Shown here in pieces: positions 1 through 10,349 of a stretch of 64,000 nucleotides of DNA. Each line of letters begins with the position of its first letter. Within the stretch, counting starts at the first letter, position 1. The stretch comes from Hyphococcus sp. (GTDB lineage: Bacteria > Pseudomonadota > Alphaproteobacteria > Caulobacterales > Parvularculaceae): positions 1 to 64,000 of the forward strand of contig JABDJK010000009.1 of the NCBI GenBank assembly GCA_013002535.1, in the 5' to 3' direction. The notes under the pieces were generated by a model that was given only the letters and a program-made list of their open reading frames with translations, made no database searches and had not been told where the DNA came from. The position numbers and the translations under genes are program-made.

Positions 1-22
1 CACTTTTTAAAGGCGACGTCAA

Positions 23-2020
23 TTGGCTGACCAATTTACTCAATACAAAGCGGGGCTCGCCAGCGCTCAGGTGAAGATAACCGATGGTCAGTTCGGCGCG
101 GCTCTTGCGATATTGTCAGATATATTGCACGCCGATCCGACGCTCGCAGACGCACTTTACATGAAGGCCGTTTGCGAGCGCTACCTGACAAACTGGGATG
201 AGGCGGCTCTAACGCTCGACAAATTGAAGGCGGCGGCCCCTGAATTCGGGCGCGCCTATCAGGAAGAAGGCCATCTCTATCGCGCTATGGGCAATGAATC
301 AAAAGCGCTCCATGCCTATCAGCACGCATGTCAGCTCAACCCGGCTCTAGAAGCGAGTTGGCGCGCTCAAGGCGATATTTTGAACTCACTCGGTCGCGAT
401 GCAGATGCGCGAAAAGCGCGAGGCCAGGCAGACCACCTCGCCCATCAGCCAAAAGAAGTCCTCGCCGTTTCGAACTTCATCTATGAAGGCAAGTTGCTTA
501 AAGCGGAGAAACTGTGCCGCGCGTTCTTGAAGAAATATCCACGCCATGTGGAGGCGATGCGGCTGCTCGCTGATCTTGGCGTGCGTTTCAGCGTTTTCGA
601 CGACGCTGAATTCCTGCTCGAAAGCGCGATCGAATTTGAGCCCGACAACATTCAACTTCGTCTTGATTACCTGAAAGTGCTCCGCAAACGCCAGAAATAC
701 GGCGAGGCCTATGACCGTTCGCGCGCATTGTACGAAAAGCACCCGCGCGATCCCGTGTTTCAGTCGCAATACGCCGTCGATTGCATGCACACCGGCAATT
801 TCGAAGACGCCTTAGCCCTGTTTGAGGATATCCTGCGACAGATGCCCGATGATGCCCCCACATTGGTGTCACGCGGCCATGCGCTCAAAACATATGGTCG
901 TTCGGATGACGCGGTAATGTCATATCAGGCAGCTTACCGTGTGCGCCGCGATCTTGGCGACGCCTATTACGGTCTCGCCAATCTCAAAACCTACCGGTTC
1001 TCTGACGAAGAAGTTCGGCTCATGCGCGAACAGGAAGCCGGCGGTCGATTAACGTATGCCAGCCGCATTCAGCTTTGCTTTTCGCTTGGCAAAGCGCTTG
1101 AGGACCGCGAGGAATTTGAAGCTGCGTTTGGTTACTATGAGCGCGGCAACGATTTGAAACGCGCACAGTGCCGTTACGACGCCGACCAGATGACAGCAGA
1201 GCTGAAGACGCAGGCGCAAGCCTGCACTAAAGAGCATTTAGAGCGTCAAGGAAATAAAGGGCATCCGGCGTCTGATCCCATCTTCATCGTCGGCCTGCCG
1301 CGCGCCGGTTCCACGTTGCTCGAACAGATACTCGCATCCCACAGTCAGGTTGATGGAACTTTCGAACTGCCGAACATTTTGGCGATGGCGCACCGCCTTA
1401 GACGGGGCAAGCGCGCCGATGGGTCTTCGTCATACCCTCTCGCTTTAAGTGAGATAGCGCCCGAACAGCTTTCTGAGTTGGGACGGAAGTATATCGACGA
1501 TACGCGGATTCACCGCGGCGGCGCCCCTTTCTTCATCGACAAGATGCCGAACAATTTCCGTCATATCGGCTTGATCCGTCTAATTCTCCCGAATGCAAAA
1601 ATCATCGATGCGCGCCGCGAACCGATGGCGTGCTGTTTTTCCGGATTTAAACAACTCTTCGCGGAAGGCCAGGAATTTACCTACGGCCTGGAGCAAATCG
1701 GCAGATATTATCGCGATTACGTTGAGCTTATGCGGCATTGGGACGACGTATTGCCTGAAAAGATCCTACGCGTTCAGCATGAAGACGTTCTTGATGATCT
1801 CGACGGGGAGGTGCGCCGAATGCTCGATTTCTGCGAATTGCCGTTTGAAACCGCGTGCTTGGAATTTCATAAAACAGACCGCTCAGTTCGGACCGCAAGT
1901 TCAGAACAGGTGCGAAAACCCATAAATAAATCCGGCGTCGACCAATGGCGTCCATTCAAACCTCACCTTGGCCCATTGAAACAGGCGCTCGGCCCGGCGC
2001 TGACGGAGTATCGTGCGTGA
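23..2020 (+). CDS. TPR-repeat protein with C-terminal sulfotransferase domain
   Basis: 665 aa ORF; repeated TPR-like helices in the N-terminal half; sulfotransferase PAPS-loop-like motif FIVGLPRAGSTLLEQILASHSQV; TTG start. Confidence 0.85.
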   Translation: MADQFTQYKAGLASAQVKITDGQFGAALAILSDILHADPTLADALYMKAVCERYLTNWDEAALTLDKLKAAAPEFGRAYQEEGHLYRAMGNESKALHAYQHACQLNPALEASWRAQGDILNSLGRDADARKARGQADHLAHQPKEVLAVSNFIYEGKLLKAEKLCRAFLKKYPRHVEAMRLLADLGVRFSVFDDAEFLLESAIEFEPDNIQLRLDYLKVLRKRQKYGEAYDRSRALYEKHPRDPVFQSQYAVDCMHTGNFEDALALFEDILRQMPDDAPTLVSRGHALKTYGRSDDAVMSYQAAYRVRRDLGDAYYGLANLKTYRFSDEEVRLMREQEAGGRLTYASRIQLCFSLGKALEDREEFEAAFGYYERGNDLKRAQCRYDADQMTAELKTQAQACTKEHLERQGNKGHPASDPIFIVGLPRAGSTLLEQILASHSQVDGTFELPNILAMAHRLRRGKRADGSSSYPLALSEIAPEQLSELGRKYIDDTRIHRGGAPFFIDKMPNNFRHIGLIRLILPNAKIIDARREPMACCFSGFKQLFAEGQEFTYGLEQIGRYYRDYVELMRHWDDVLPEKILRVQHEDVLDDLDGEVRRMLDFCELPFETACLEFHKTDRSVRTASSEQVRKPINKSGVDQWRPFKPHLGPLKQALGPALTEYRA

Positions 2021-3630
2021 GCGAACATAACGAAAAACTGCCGTCAGAGCTGGCGCCGGAAGAGTCTGTATATGATACCGATTACGAAACTGGTCAGGAC
2101 AACGTCGATTTCCTCGGTCTCGATCTTCACAATCCGGTATTCTTCATTAGCGCCGCGGCGATTATCACATTCATCATCGGAACGCTTCTGTTTCCGGAAA
2201 CAGCCGGCGTCTGGTTGAACGGCGCCAGAGACTGGACGCTAAACAATTTTGATTGGTTTTTCGTCATTGCCACGAACATTGCTTTGGTTTTTTGCGTGGC
2301 CGTCGGCGTATCACCGCTCGGACGTATTCGCCTTGGCGGGCCCGACGCCAAGCCCGAATTCTCAACCAAGTCTTGGCTTTCCATGCTGTTTTCTGCGGGC
2401 GTTGGCATAGGTCTCTTATTTTATGGCGCCGCCGAGCCCATGGCCTATTACACTGACTGGTTCGGCACGCCGCTCGACGTTGAACCATTAACGCCCGAAG
2501 CGCGGCGCTTGGCCTTCAGCGCGACCATATTTCATTGGGGGCTCACGCCGTGGGCAGTATACGCCGTTGTTGGGCTGGCGCTGGCTTTCTTTACTTTCAA
2601 CAAGGGTCTGCCTTTGACAATCCGATCCGCATTTTATCCGCTCTTAGGCGAGCGCATCTGGGGATGGCCCGGTCACATTATCGATATATTAGCCGTACTG
2701 GCGACAATCTTCGGATTAGCGACGTCCCTTGGGCTTGGCGCCAAACAAGCTGCCAGCGGCCTGGAATTCCTCTTCGGTCTCGACAGCGGGCTGAAAACGC
2801 AAGTCGTCATCATCGCCGGAATTACATCCATGGCGATTTTCTCTGTCGTGCGCGGCCTCGACGGCGGCGTTAAAGTTCTTTCGAACATAAACATCGTTAT
2901 CGCGATTTGCCTGTTGATCTTCGTAATCATCGCCGGCCCAACGCTTTCAATCCTGAAAGGGTATGGAACCAACGCGCTCGGCTATGTGAGCGACACACTT
3001 CGCCTGAGCAATTGGGTCGGCAGGGACGACAAGGAATGGTATCACGGCTGGACAATTTTCTATTGGGCTTGGTGGGTTTCCTGGTCGCCTTTTGTCGGCA
3101 TGTTCATTGCGCGCGTATCGCGCGGCCGCACCATCCGCGAATTTTTGGGCGCGGTCTTGATTGTCCCAGTTATTGTCGCGATTCTCTGGTTCACGTCCTT
3201 TGGCGAGGCGGCTCTCACTCAAGTCGATCAGGGTGTCGGGGCCTTGCCGGATGGGATTTCAGAAGTGTCGCTGGTGTTATTTCAAACACTCGAAAATTTG
3301 CCGTTCGCTGAAGTATCTTCGTTCGTCGCCATCATCCTTCTACTTGTATTTTTCGTAACTTCTTCGGACTCTGGTTCTCTGGTGATCGACAGCATCACTG
3401 CCGGCGGCAAGCTCCACGCGCCAATCTCGCAGCGAATTTTCTGGGCAACTATGGAAGGGCTCGTTGCAATCGTCCTCTTGGTCGGCGGCGGGTCTGCAGC
3501 GCTGTCGTCACTGCAGGCCGGCGCAATTACGGCGGGCCTGCCCTTTACGCTTGTGCTTCTTGTGTGTTGCTTCAGCCTCTATCAGGGCTTAATGACGGAA
3601 GTCCCGAAACCCGTGCGCAAAGCGTCGTGA
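2017..3630 (+). CDS. BCCT family (betaine/choline/carnitine) transporter
   Basis: 12-TM-like hydrophobic protein with FYWAWWVSWSPFVGMFIARVSRGRTIREF signature; GTG at 2017 overlaps the upstream TGA, so the listed ORF start 1945 is probably too early. Confidence 0.9.
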   Translation: MSEHNEKLPSELAPEESVYDTDYETGQDNVDFLGLDLHNPVFFISAAAIITFIIGTLLFPETAGVWLNGARDWTLNNFDWFFVIATNIALVFCVAVGVSPLGRIRLGGPDAKPEFSTKSWLSMLFSAGVGIGLLFYGAAEPMAYYTDWFGTPLDVEPLTPEARRLAFSATIFHWGLTPWAVYAVVGLALAFFTFNKGLPLTIRSAFYPLLGERIWGWPGHIIDILAVLATIFGLATSLGLGAKQAASGLEFLFGLDSGLKTQVVIIAGITSMAIFSVVRGLDGGVKVLSNINIVIAICLLIFVIIAGPTLSILKGYGTNALGYVSDTLRLSNWVGRDDKEWYHGWTIFYWAWWVSWSPFVGMFIARVSRGRTIREFLGAVLIVPVIVAILWFTSFGEAALTQVDQGVGALPDGISEVSLVLFQTLENLPFAEVSSFVAIILLLVFFVTSSDSGSLVIDSITAGGKLHAPISQRIFWATMEGLVAIVLLVGGGSAALSSLQAGAITAGLPFTLVLLVCCFSLYQGLMTEVPKPVRKAS

Positions 3631-3661
3631 GGGTGTTTGCTTCGATAATCTTGAGACGGCC

Positions 3662-4144
3662 ATGACCGATCGTCTGGAACCTGCATTGATTGCCTTGCGG
3701 CAAATCCTCCGCGCTACGGAAATCAGCTCACGCGCGCTGGCAAAAGACTGCGGCCTCACGCCGTCGCAGCTAATCTTGATGCAGATTACGGAAGACACGG
3801 AAAACCCGACTCCTAGTTTTCTGGCCAAGAAAGCATCTCTCAGTCAGGCGACAGTGACAGCGCTCATCGATAAGCTTGAAAAGCGCGAATTTGTTCGTCG
3901 ACGGCGCGACGATCTGGATAAGCGTCGCGTCTATGTGGAACTTACCGAATACGGATCAAAAACGCTCCGCCAGGCGCCGGACAGCCTGCAGACGCGTTTT
4001 GAAAAGGGTTTTGCCAAATTGGAACCTTGGGAACAGTCATTTCTTGTTGCTGCGCTTGAACGCACGACGGGTCTGCTTGACGCTGAAGACCTCGACGCGG
4101 CGCCGGTCCTCGACGTCGGCGCCATCGGAACCCCGGTTGAGTGA
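3662..4144 (+). CDS. MarR family transcriptional regulator
   Basis: 160 aa winged-helix protein; FLAKKASLSQATVTALIDKLEKREFVRRRRDDLDKRRVYVELTEYG. Confidence 0.88.
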   Translation: MTDRLEPALIALRQILRATEISSRALAKDCGLTPSQLILMQITEDTENPTPSFLAKKASLSQATVTALIDKLEKREFVRRRRDDLDKRRVYVELTEYGSKTLRQAPDSLQTRFEKGFAKLEPWEQSFLVAALERTTGLLDAEDLDAAPVLDVGAIGTPVE

Positions 4145-4275
4145 AGGAAATTTGCATTGTGGGTAGGATGAGCGGAGCGGGTGCGGTTTTTATTAGTGCG
4201 TTATGTCCGGTTCGAAGATCTAGTTGTGATAGAGGCAGGGTTGTAGACAGAATCGGCGGGCGGAATGCGCTCTGG

Positions 4276-5982
4276 CTACCAGCCGCCTCCGCCGCCGCCT
4301 CCACCGCCGCCGCCCGAGAAGCCGCCACCGCCAGCTCCGGACGAAGACGAACTCTGCGGTAGGGACGCCGAAACGCCTGACGTCATCGACGAAATCATCG
4401 CGCTGTTCAATCCGTGCAGGGAGTTATAACGACCGCCACGATAGGACGACCAGTGGGGATTATAGTCCTCCGCCTCTTTGGGCAGCAGTTTTTCAAAGTG
4501 CTGCGTCCACGGCTTTTCAACACCGATCGCAATTGCATAGGGCAGGAATTTTTCATAGCGCTCCGTTGTCATTGGCGGCGGCGCTTCGTCGCCCACTTTC
4601 ACTGAATTCAATTGCAGCGCTTCCGCAGTTTTCAGATATAGACGGAAACCCTCAATATGGGTGCGGATTTGTTGTCCTGACGGGGTCGGCGCCGGCATGA
4701 AATAGGCGAAGACAAGGTTTACAGCGACAAGACCCAGGACGCCAAGCGAATGCCATTGCGTCCAGCCATGTGACATTTTGATAGCGGCAAATATTGAAAC
4801 GAAGGAAATGAACACGGCGAGAACTACAAAAATTGCGTTCCAGCGGAAATACGGCGTGCCAAATTTCTTGTCGGAAAATTTCCGAAAATCCGTATACGCT
4901 TTGGTAAAGCTAGCGTCATATTCGCCGCCAATTGTTTTCGAGCCGCCGCCCGGCAACAGGTCGGATAACAATTGTTCTTCAATCGGAAACAACGGACGGC
5001 TGCCATTTTCCTCCGGCATTCGAGTAAACGTGGTTTCTTTCTTCTTTTCAGAATCAATTTTTATGTAGCCAGAAGTCGCCAGTCCGATCAGCGTCGCTAT
5101 CAATCCCTTCGATCCCTTGAGGCGCCGGTAGTAAACGTGATGCACGCCGAGCGGTGAAAAACCAGCTGGCGGTTCATATTGCGGAAAGATTGCGCCCTTT
5201 ACTGGATCGCGCCCGTATTTGTTGAATGCGCGAAAATAGAAACCGAACAGTCCCAAAAGCGCACCCCCAAGGGCGACTAGCGATCCGTTTAGCGCCCACC
5301 ATTCCGCGCGGGCATCCGCCGCTGACGGCGGATCGATGGCGCCCTTTTCGAGCGAGAGCGAGACCGTTAATCCTTCGCGAATACTCAATGGCTTCGTGGT
5401 CTCAAAAATATGGGCGCCGTCACGAATAAGATATTCGTACGCCTTACCGGTTGAGCCGCGCGCGCCGGTATATCCATCGGTCGTCGTTACCCTTGCGCCA
5501 TCCGGCAAAATCACGCTGGCGCGCGCTTTCGCAATCGGAAAGCGCCAATAGGTCCCGGTTGCATTCCAGTAAAACTCATCAAAACCGGTGAAATAACGGA
5601 TCTGATTTCTTACGTGATATTCGATTTCGTATTCATGGACGCCGTGGGAAAGCAATTTGTCCGCGTCGCCAATACGAATGCGCAACGAATTGCCGTCTTC
5701 TTGAGTGGTGTATTTTTCTTTTTTGCCATCGCGCCTGACGCGTTTGACGTCGTAGTCATAGGGCAGCCGCTTATGGTTTTTCAGATAATAGCGCGGCAAA
5801 TCACGATAGATGCCGCGTCTTATTTCATTACGCTCGACGGTAACATTGATGATTTCCGTCACGCGAATATCGCCGTCTTTTTCCACTTCGATGTTGACGT
5901 CGAAGAGATTGATTTGTTCAGCAGCGATAGCTGGCGCCAAAACGACGATGAATGCTGCAAACAGGCTAGCAATAAACCTCAT
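4276..5982 (-). CDS. DUF2207-family membrane protein with C-terminal poly-Gly/Trp tail
   Basis: N-terminal signal peptide, EQINLFDVNIEVEKDGDIRVTEIINV, internal TM segments, C-terminus FSGGGGGGGGGGGW; ATGA overlap with upstream lemA. Confidence 0.85.
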   Translation of the reverse strand: MRFIASLFAAFIVVLAPAIAAEQINLFDVNIEVEKDGDIRVTEIINVTVERNEIRRGIYRDLPRYYLKNHKRLPYDYDVKRVRRDGKKEKYTTQEDGNSLRIRIGDADKLLSHGVHEYEIEYHVRNQIRYFTGFDEFYWNATGTYWRFPIAKARASVILPDGARVTTTDGYTGARGSTGKAYEYLIRDGAHIFETTKPLSIREGLTVSLSLEKGAIDPPSAADARAEWWALNGSLVALGGALLGLFGFYFRAFNKYGRDPVKGAIFPQYEPPAGFSPLGVHHVYYRRLKGSKGLIATLIGLATSGYIKIDSEKKKETTFTRMPEENGSRPLFPIEEQLLSDLLPGGGSKTIGGEYDASFTKAYTDFRKFSDKKFGTPYFRWNAIFVVLAVFISFVSIFAAIKMSHGWTQWHSLGVLGLVAVNLVFAYFMPAPTPSGQQIRTHIEGFRLYLKTAEALQLNSVKVGDEAPPPMTTERYEKFLPYAIAIGVEKPWTQHFEKLLPKEAEDYNPHWSSYRGGRYNSLHGLNSAMISSMTSGVSASLPQSSSSSGAGGGGFSGGGGGGGGGGGW

Positions 5983-6548
5983 ACAGCGCCTCCATCCAGG
6001 TCGATTGACGGCGTCGCACGATCGCTTGCATCAATTTCAAAATAGCGCCGTTCGGCAAAACCGAGGCCGCTGGCCATAAGATTTACCGGAAAGCTTTGCA
6101 CCAGCGTATTCATCTGCCTGACGGCGCCATTATAAAAGCGCCGCGCCATTTCAATTTTGTCTTCGGTTTCCCCAAGTTGGCGTTGTAAATCGAGAAAATT
6201 TTCGCTCGCCTTTAGTTCCGGATAATCTTCCGCGACGGCGAATAACTTTGACACAGGTTTTGCCAGCGCGCTTTCCGCTGCGCTTCGAGCTTCAGGGTCG
6301 TCGCCTGCTGTCATCGCCGCCGTTCGTTTTTCTATAATTTCGCTGAAGAGGTCGCGTTCGTGCTTCGCGTACTCCTTAACAGTCGTCACAAGCGACGGGA
6401 TTAGATCAGCGCGGCGTTTCAGTTGAACATCAATATCGGACCAGCCATTATTGACCAGCTGCCGGCGCTGAACCAGCATATTAAATAGTATCGCCACAGC
6501 TAAGCCGATAAGCGCCAGCGCAAACAGAAAAACAGTCATTGCGTTCAT
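5979..6548 (-). CDS. lemA: LemA family protein
   Basis: NMLVQRRQLVNNGWSDIDVQLKRRADLIPSLVTTVKEYAKHER is a typical LemA N-terminus. Confidence 0.92.
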   Translation of the reverse strand: MNAMTVFLFALALIGLAVAILFNMLVQRRQLVNNGWSDIDVQLKRRADLIPSLVTTVKEYAKHERDLFSEIIEKRTAAMTAGDDPEARSAAESALAKPVSKLFAVAEDYPELKASENFLDLQRQLGETEDKIEMARRFYNGAVRQMNTLVQSFPVNLMASGLGFAERRYFEIDASDRATPSIDLDGGAV

Positions 6549-6656
6549 GAAATTCCCCGTATGAAAAATTCGCCCGCGGCTCCCTCGCGAACGCTTCCGT
6601 TGTCCTTTATATGGGGAGTGCCGGACAATTTTTCAATTCCCCGTACGGATGATTAA

Positions 6657-7361
6657 TCATCCGTTAAAAGGCATGCCCTCACGACGCCCGCCCGGCGGTG
6701 CTGGTGAAAAATCACCAATATCTGAAAATGCTTTTTGAAATCCTTCGCGCTTCGACAGAGTCAACGCATACATGTCAAACGCCCGGTGTTTGCAAAGACC
6801 ATAGGCGCGCGCCCACATGACGTTATGACCGACGATGCAATCTGCTGCCGTGAATTCTTCGCCGCAGATAAACGGGCCTTTTTCGACGCGCGCCGCAATT
6901 TGCGGCTCAACTTCATCCGTAAACTTACTTTTATAACGCGCGATGGTTCGCTCATCAAATTGCGATTCAGGCAATAGATGTTCGTGAATTCGAATTTGCC
7001 AGAGCATCATATCCATCCACGAGGCGCCAAAATGCAGCATCTGAAGGTAGTCGGCGCGCGCAGGCGACAATTCATTCGCCGGCGGCGCGAGCTTTTTTTT
7101 GGGATACGCGTCGGCAAGGAAAGCGACCATTGCCGCGCTTTCAAGCATCCTTTGCGTCTCGCCATTCGCCCATGTGATCTCCAGCACCGGCACGTTGTGA
7201 TTGGGATTTATGGCGATATGCTCCGGCGAATATTGCTTTCCGCTATAAAGATCGACCTTTTCGATCTCAAAATCATCGCCCAAAACCTCGTGCAGCACCC
7301 ATTTTACGCGGGCGCTTCTGGTGGCGGGAAAATGGAGGAGTTTGAATTTTGCTGACGCCAT
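6657..7361 (-). CDS. glutathione S-transferase family protein
   Basis: thioredoxin-like N-terminus FKLLHFPATRSARVKWVLHEV, NPNHNVPVLEI, GST C-terminal FICGEEFTAADCIVGH. Confidence 0.85.
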   Translation of the reverse strand: MASAKFKLLHFPATRSARVKWVLHEVLGDDFEIEKVDLYSGKQYSPEHIAINPNHNVPVLEITWANGETQRMLESAAMVAFLADAYPKKKLAPPANELSPARADYLQMLHFGASWMDMMLWQIRIHEHLLPESQFDERTIARYKSKFTDEVEPQIAARVEKGPFICGEEFTAADCIVGHNVMWARAYGLCKHRAFDMYALTLSKREGFQKAFSDIGDFSPAPPGGRREGMPFNG

Positions 7362-7603
7362 GATTTGCAGACCTTTCGGGTGGGGTAATTCGATAATTCA
7401 AACCAACCTACGCGCGAAGAATCGGGCCCGAAAGCACTGCCCCAAAAAACCCTGCCGCGTCGTCTCGCCGCGCCAGTTATTCTCACGTATTTTCAACATG
7501 TTAGACCGCAAAACCCTTGCTTGACGCTGCGCTGCGGCGCCTATATGGTCCGCCGCGATTTCAAGGGGTGTTTGCGGCTTCATCGCAGACACTACTTTCG
7601 GGC

Positions 7604-7924
7604 ATGACCATGGCGAATGACGCCGGCAAGGATGGGCCGCCCTCGTTGGATGAGTTTTCGAAACGGCTGGACCGCGCGCGCGGCGAGGCTAATCCCGAAA
7701 TCCCGCGAGGCGCCGGTAAGGCTTGGGGAAGCGCGTTTCGCGTTTCGTCGGACCTTCTTGCGGGGCTCTTTGTAGGCACCGTGCTCGGCGTGATCTTGGA
7801 TCGGGTATTGGGTACGCAACCCTGGTTGTTGTTGCTTGGAATGATTTTGGGGTTCGGCGCGGGCGTTCGAAATGTCTACCGGACCATGGCGGATAACGAA
7901 GCGGCGTCGAAAAAAGACGACTGA
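7604..7924 (+). CDS. atpI: ATP synthase protein I (AtpI)-like
   Basis: AWGSAFRVSSDLLAGLFVGTVLGVILDRVLGTQPWLLLLGMILGFGAGVRNVYR; directly upstream of atpB; internal ATG at 7604 chosen over 7517. Confidence 0.85.
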   Translation: MTMANDAGKDGPPSLDEFSKRLDRARGEANPEIPRGAGKAWGSAFRVSSDLLAGLFVGTVLGVILDRVLGTQPWLLLLGMILGFGAGVRNVYRTMADNEAASKKDD

Positions 7925-7948
7925 AAATTGACGAGGAACATTCGGTAA

Positions 7949-8740
7949 ATGTTTAACCCCCGCGCCGCAGGCCCGATGGAGCAGTTTGAAATCCTGCCAA
8001 TCGTTCCGCTGAAATTTGGCAACTACGACATTTCCCTCACCAATTCGTCGCTGTGGATGCTGATCGGCACCGGTGCAATCATTCTCTTCTTTGCGTTCGC
8101 CACACGTAAAAGCAATCTGGTACCCGGGCGCACACAGGCAATGGCGGAAACATTCTATGAGTTTGTTTCTGACCTTGTACGCGACACCATCGGTCCGGAA
8201 GGCCGCAAGTTTTTCCCTTATGTCTTTACACTGTTCATCTGGATTTTAATCGCCAATCTCTTTGGCTTGCTGCCGTCTTTCCCTGGCATTCCGCATGAAC
8301 TTCACACGTTTACGCCAACGAGCCACTTGATCGTGACGCTGGCCCTCGCCATGGTGACGATTACCATTGTTATTCTATACGGCTTTTATAAAAACGGCCT
8401 CGGTTTCTTTAAGCTCTTTGCGCCATCGGGCGTGCCGCTTTGGCTGATGCCGATTCTGGTCCCAGTCGAGGTAATCTCGTTTCTATCGCGCCCGCTTTCG
8501 CTCGCTATTCGACTGTTCGCGAATATGTTTGCAGGCCACGTCATCTTGAAACTGTTTGCTGGCTTCGTTGTTTCGCTGATCGGCACAGGCAGCGCAGTGA
8601 TGTTGTTCGGTATAGCGCCGTTCCTTGGCGCTATAGCGGTGACGGCTCTCGAGTTTTTGGTCGCCGCGCTCCAGGCATATGTCTTTGCGGTTTTGACGTG
8701 TATCTATCTCAACGATGCGGTGCACGCCTCTGACCACTAA
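7949..8740 (+). CDS. atpB: F0F1 ATP synthase subunit a
   Basis: 263 aa; SRPLSLAIRLFANMFAGHVILK. Confidence 0.96.
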   Translation: MFNPRAAGPMEQFEILPIVPLKFGNYDISLTNSSLWMLIGTGAIILFFAFATRKSNLVPGRTQAMAETFYEFVSDLVRDTIGPEGRKFFPYVFTLFIWILIANLFGLLPSFPGIPHELHTFTPTSHLIVTLALAMVTITIVILYGFYKNGLGFFKLFAPSGVPLWLMPILVPVEVISFLSRPLSLAIRLFANMFAGHVILKLFAGFVVSLIGTGSAVMLFGIAPFLGAIAVTALEFLVAALQAYVFAVLTCIYLNDAVHASDH

Positions 8741-8840
8741 CGAGGATTGCGACTAACCACTTTCCCGCGCGGGCTATAAAGAGCCGTCCGCGACATCGGG
8801 ATCAACGGCTCAAACGAATAACTTTTTAGGAGTAAGAACA

Positions 8841-9068
8841 ATGGAAGCAGAAGCAGCAAAACTTATTGGCGCCGGCCTTGCGTCTATCCCGCTCGCGGGT
8901 GCAGGTGTTGGCCTCGGTCTCATCTTCGGCAACTTCCTGTCAGGCGCGTTCCGCAACCCGTCTGCAGCCGCCGCGAACCAGCCGACAATGCTTCTCGCTT
9001 TTGCGCTAACCGAGTTCACCGGACTTCTCGGCTTCGCGATCGCGATGATCATTCTCTACACATTCTAA
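8841..9068 (+). CDS. atpE: F0F1 ATP synthase subunit c
   Basis: 75 aa hairpin proteolipid; AGVGLGLIFGNFLSGAFRNPSA...ALTEFTGLLGFAIAMIILY. Confidence 0.96.
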   Translation: MEAEAAKLIGAGLASIPLAGAGVGLGLIFGNFLSGAFRNPSAAAANQPTMLLAFALTEFTGLLGFAIAMIILYTF

Positions 9069-9103
9069 GTCCTGTCCTTTGCGACTAACCTAGGGAGAGG
9101 ACT

Positions 9104-9658
9104 TTGTCCGTCTTCGCGATCATAATAAGCGCTGCCGCGGCGGCAGGAGAAGCTGGCGCGGATTCCGCCGGCCTGCCGCAACTCGACCCGACCTGGTGGC
9201 CGAGCCAGCTATTCTGGCTCGCGCTGACCTTTGGCGGTCTTTACGCGTTGATGGCGGGACGCTTCCTGCCGGCGATTGGCGGCGCAATAGAGGAGCGCCG
9301 TGATCGAATTGCGGACGATCTCGACAGCGCCAGCGAATTGAAAACGCAGGCGAGCGAGGCCGAAGAGGCATATAATACATCGCTCGCCGACGCTAAAGCG
9401 AAGGCGCAATCAATCGCCGCTGACACCCGCGCGGAGGTCGATGCTGAAATCGCGAAGATGCAGGCCGAGACGGACGAAGCCCTCGAAAAACAGGTCGTCG
9501 CCGCAGAAGCGCGCATCGGCGAAATGAAGTCGGAAGCGCAAACCAAAGTCCGCGCCGCCGCCGTTGAGACCGCGCGCGCTGTGGTGGAAACGCTGATTGA
9601 CGAAACGCCGACGGACGAAACGCTGTCGGGGGCCGTCGCCAGCGTTGAAAGCGCATAA
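9104..9658 (+). CDS. atpG: F0F1 ATP synthase subunit b'
   Basis: single N-terminal TM plus long charged helix; PTWWPSQLFWLALTFGGLYALM; precedes second b subunit. Confidence 0.9.
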   Translation: MSVFAIIISAAAAAGEAGADSAGLPQLDPTWWPSQLFWLALTFGGLYALMAGRFLPAIGGAIEERRDRIADDLDSASELKTQASEAEEAYNTSLADAKAKAQSIAADTRAEVDAEIAKMQAETDEALEKQVVAAEARIGEMKSEAQTKVRAAAVETARAVVETLIDETPTDETLSGAVASVESA

Positions 9659-9672
9659 AGGAAACGAGCCTC

Positions 9673-10224
9673 ATGTTTTCACTTGTCTCGATCGCTGCCG
9701 CCGTCGCTGACGAAACCCACGAAGCAGCCTCAAAAGGGCTTCTCGCGGATACATCGTTCTGGGTGCTCGTTGCCTTCGTCATCGTCATTGGCGTATTCAT
9801 CAGAGCAGGTGTGCACAAGTCCATTGCATCCGGTCTCGATAAACGCGGCCAGCGCATCGCCGACGAATTAGATGCGGCGCGCAAAATGCGCGAAGAGGCG
9901 CAGGAACTCTTGGCGCAATATCAGCGCCGCCAGCGAGAAGCTGAAAACGAAGCCGCTGCAATCATCGAACAGGCGAAAGCCGACGCGAAACGCATGGCCG
10001 TTGAAGCGCGCGACAAGATCAATGAACAAATGACGCGCCGCGAAAAAGCCGTCGAAGAAAAGATTAAACGCGCCGAAGCGCAAGCGATTGCCGAGGTGCG
10101 CAACCAGACGGCGGACCTTGCCGTCGCCGCCGCTGAGCGCGTGATCGCTGAGCGCATGGATAAAACGGCGCAGGGCGCTGTGATCGACAAGGCAATCTCC
10201 GGCCTGCGCAACGATATTAACTAG
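9673..10224 (+). CDS. atpF: F0F1 ATP synthase subunit b
   Basis: N-terminal TM plus RIADELDAARKMREEAQELLAQYQRRQREAE. Confidence 0.93.
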   Translation: MFSLVSIAAAVADETHEAASKGLLADTSFWVLVAFVIVIGVFIRAGVHKSIASGLDKRGQRIADELDAARKMREEAQELLAQYQRRQREAENEAAAIIEQAKADAKRMAVEARDKINEQMTRREKAVEEKIKRAEAQAIAEVRNQTADLAVAAAERVIAERMDKTAQGAVIDKAISGLRNDIN

Positions 10225-10251
10225 CGCGGTCCCGCCATTACACAATAAAGC

Positions 10252-10275
10252 TTCGTCTTTCGTGACGAATTTTTT
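10252..10275 (+). terminator. Rho-independent terminator of the atp operon
   Basis: TTCGTC-tttcgt-GACGAA hairpin followed by TTTTTT. Confidence 0.6.
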
Positions 10276-10349
10276 CCTCGTCCTTCGCAACGCGACCTGC
10301 GGTCGCCGTCAGGATAAAGAAAAATTTCTCCTCTGGATGAAGCAATTTT

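Noticed and set aside
386-790. Antisense ORF (134 aa) within the TPR-sulfotransferase gene, and many similar opposite-strand ORFs across the window
   Set aside because: Lie entirely inside well-supported genes, show low-complexity or Arg-rich compositions typical of shadow frames, and match no recognisable family.
4276-4345. GC-rich simple repeat (GCCGCC...)
   Set aside because: It is the coding sequence for the Gly-rich tail of the DUF2207-like protein, not an independent element.
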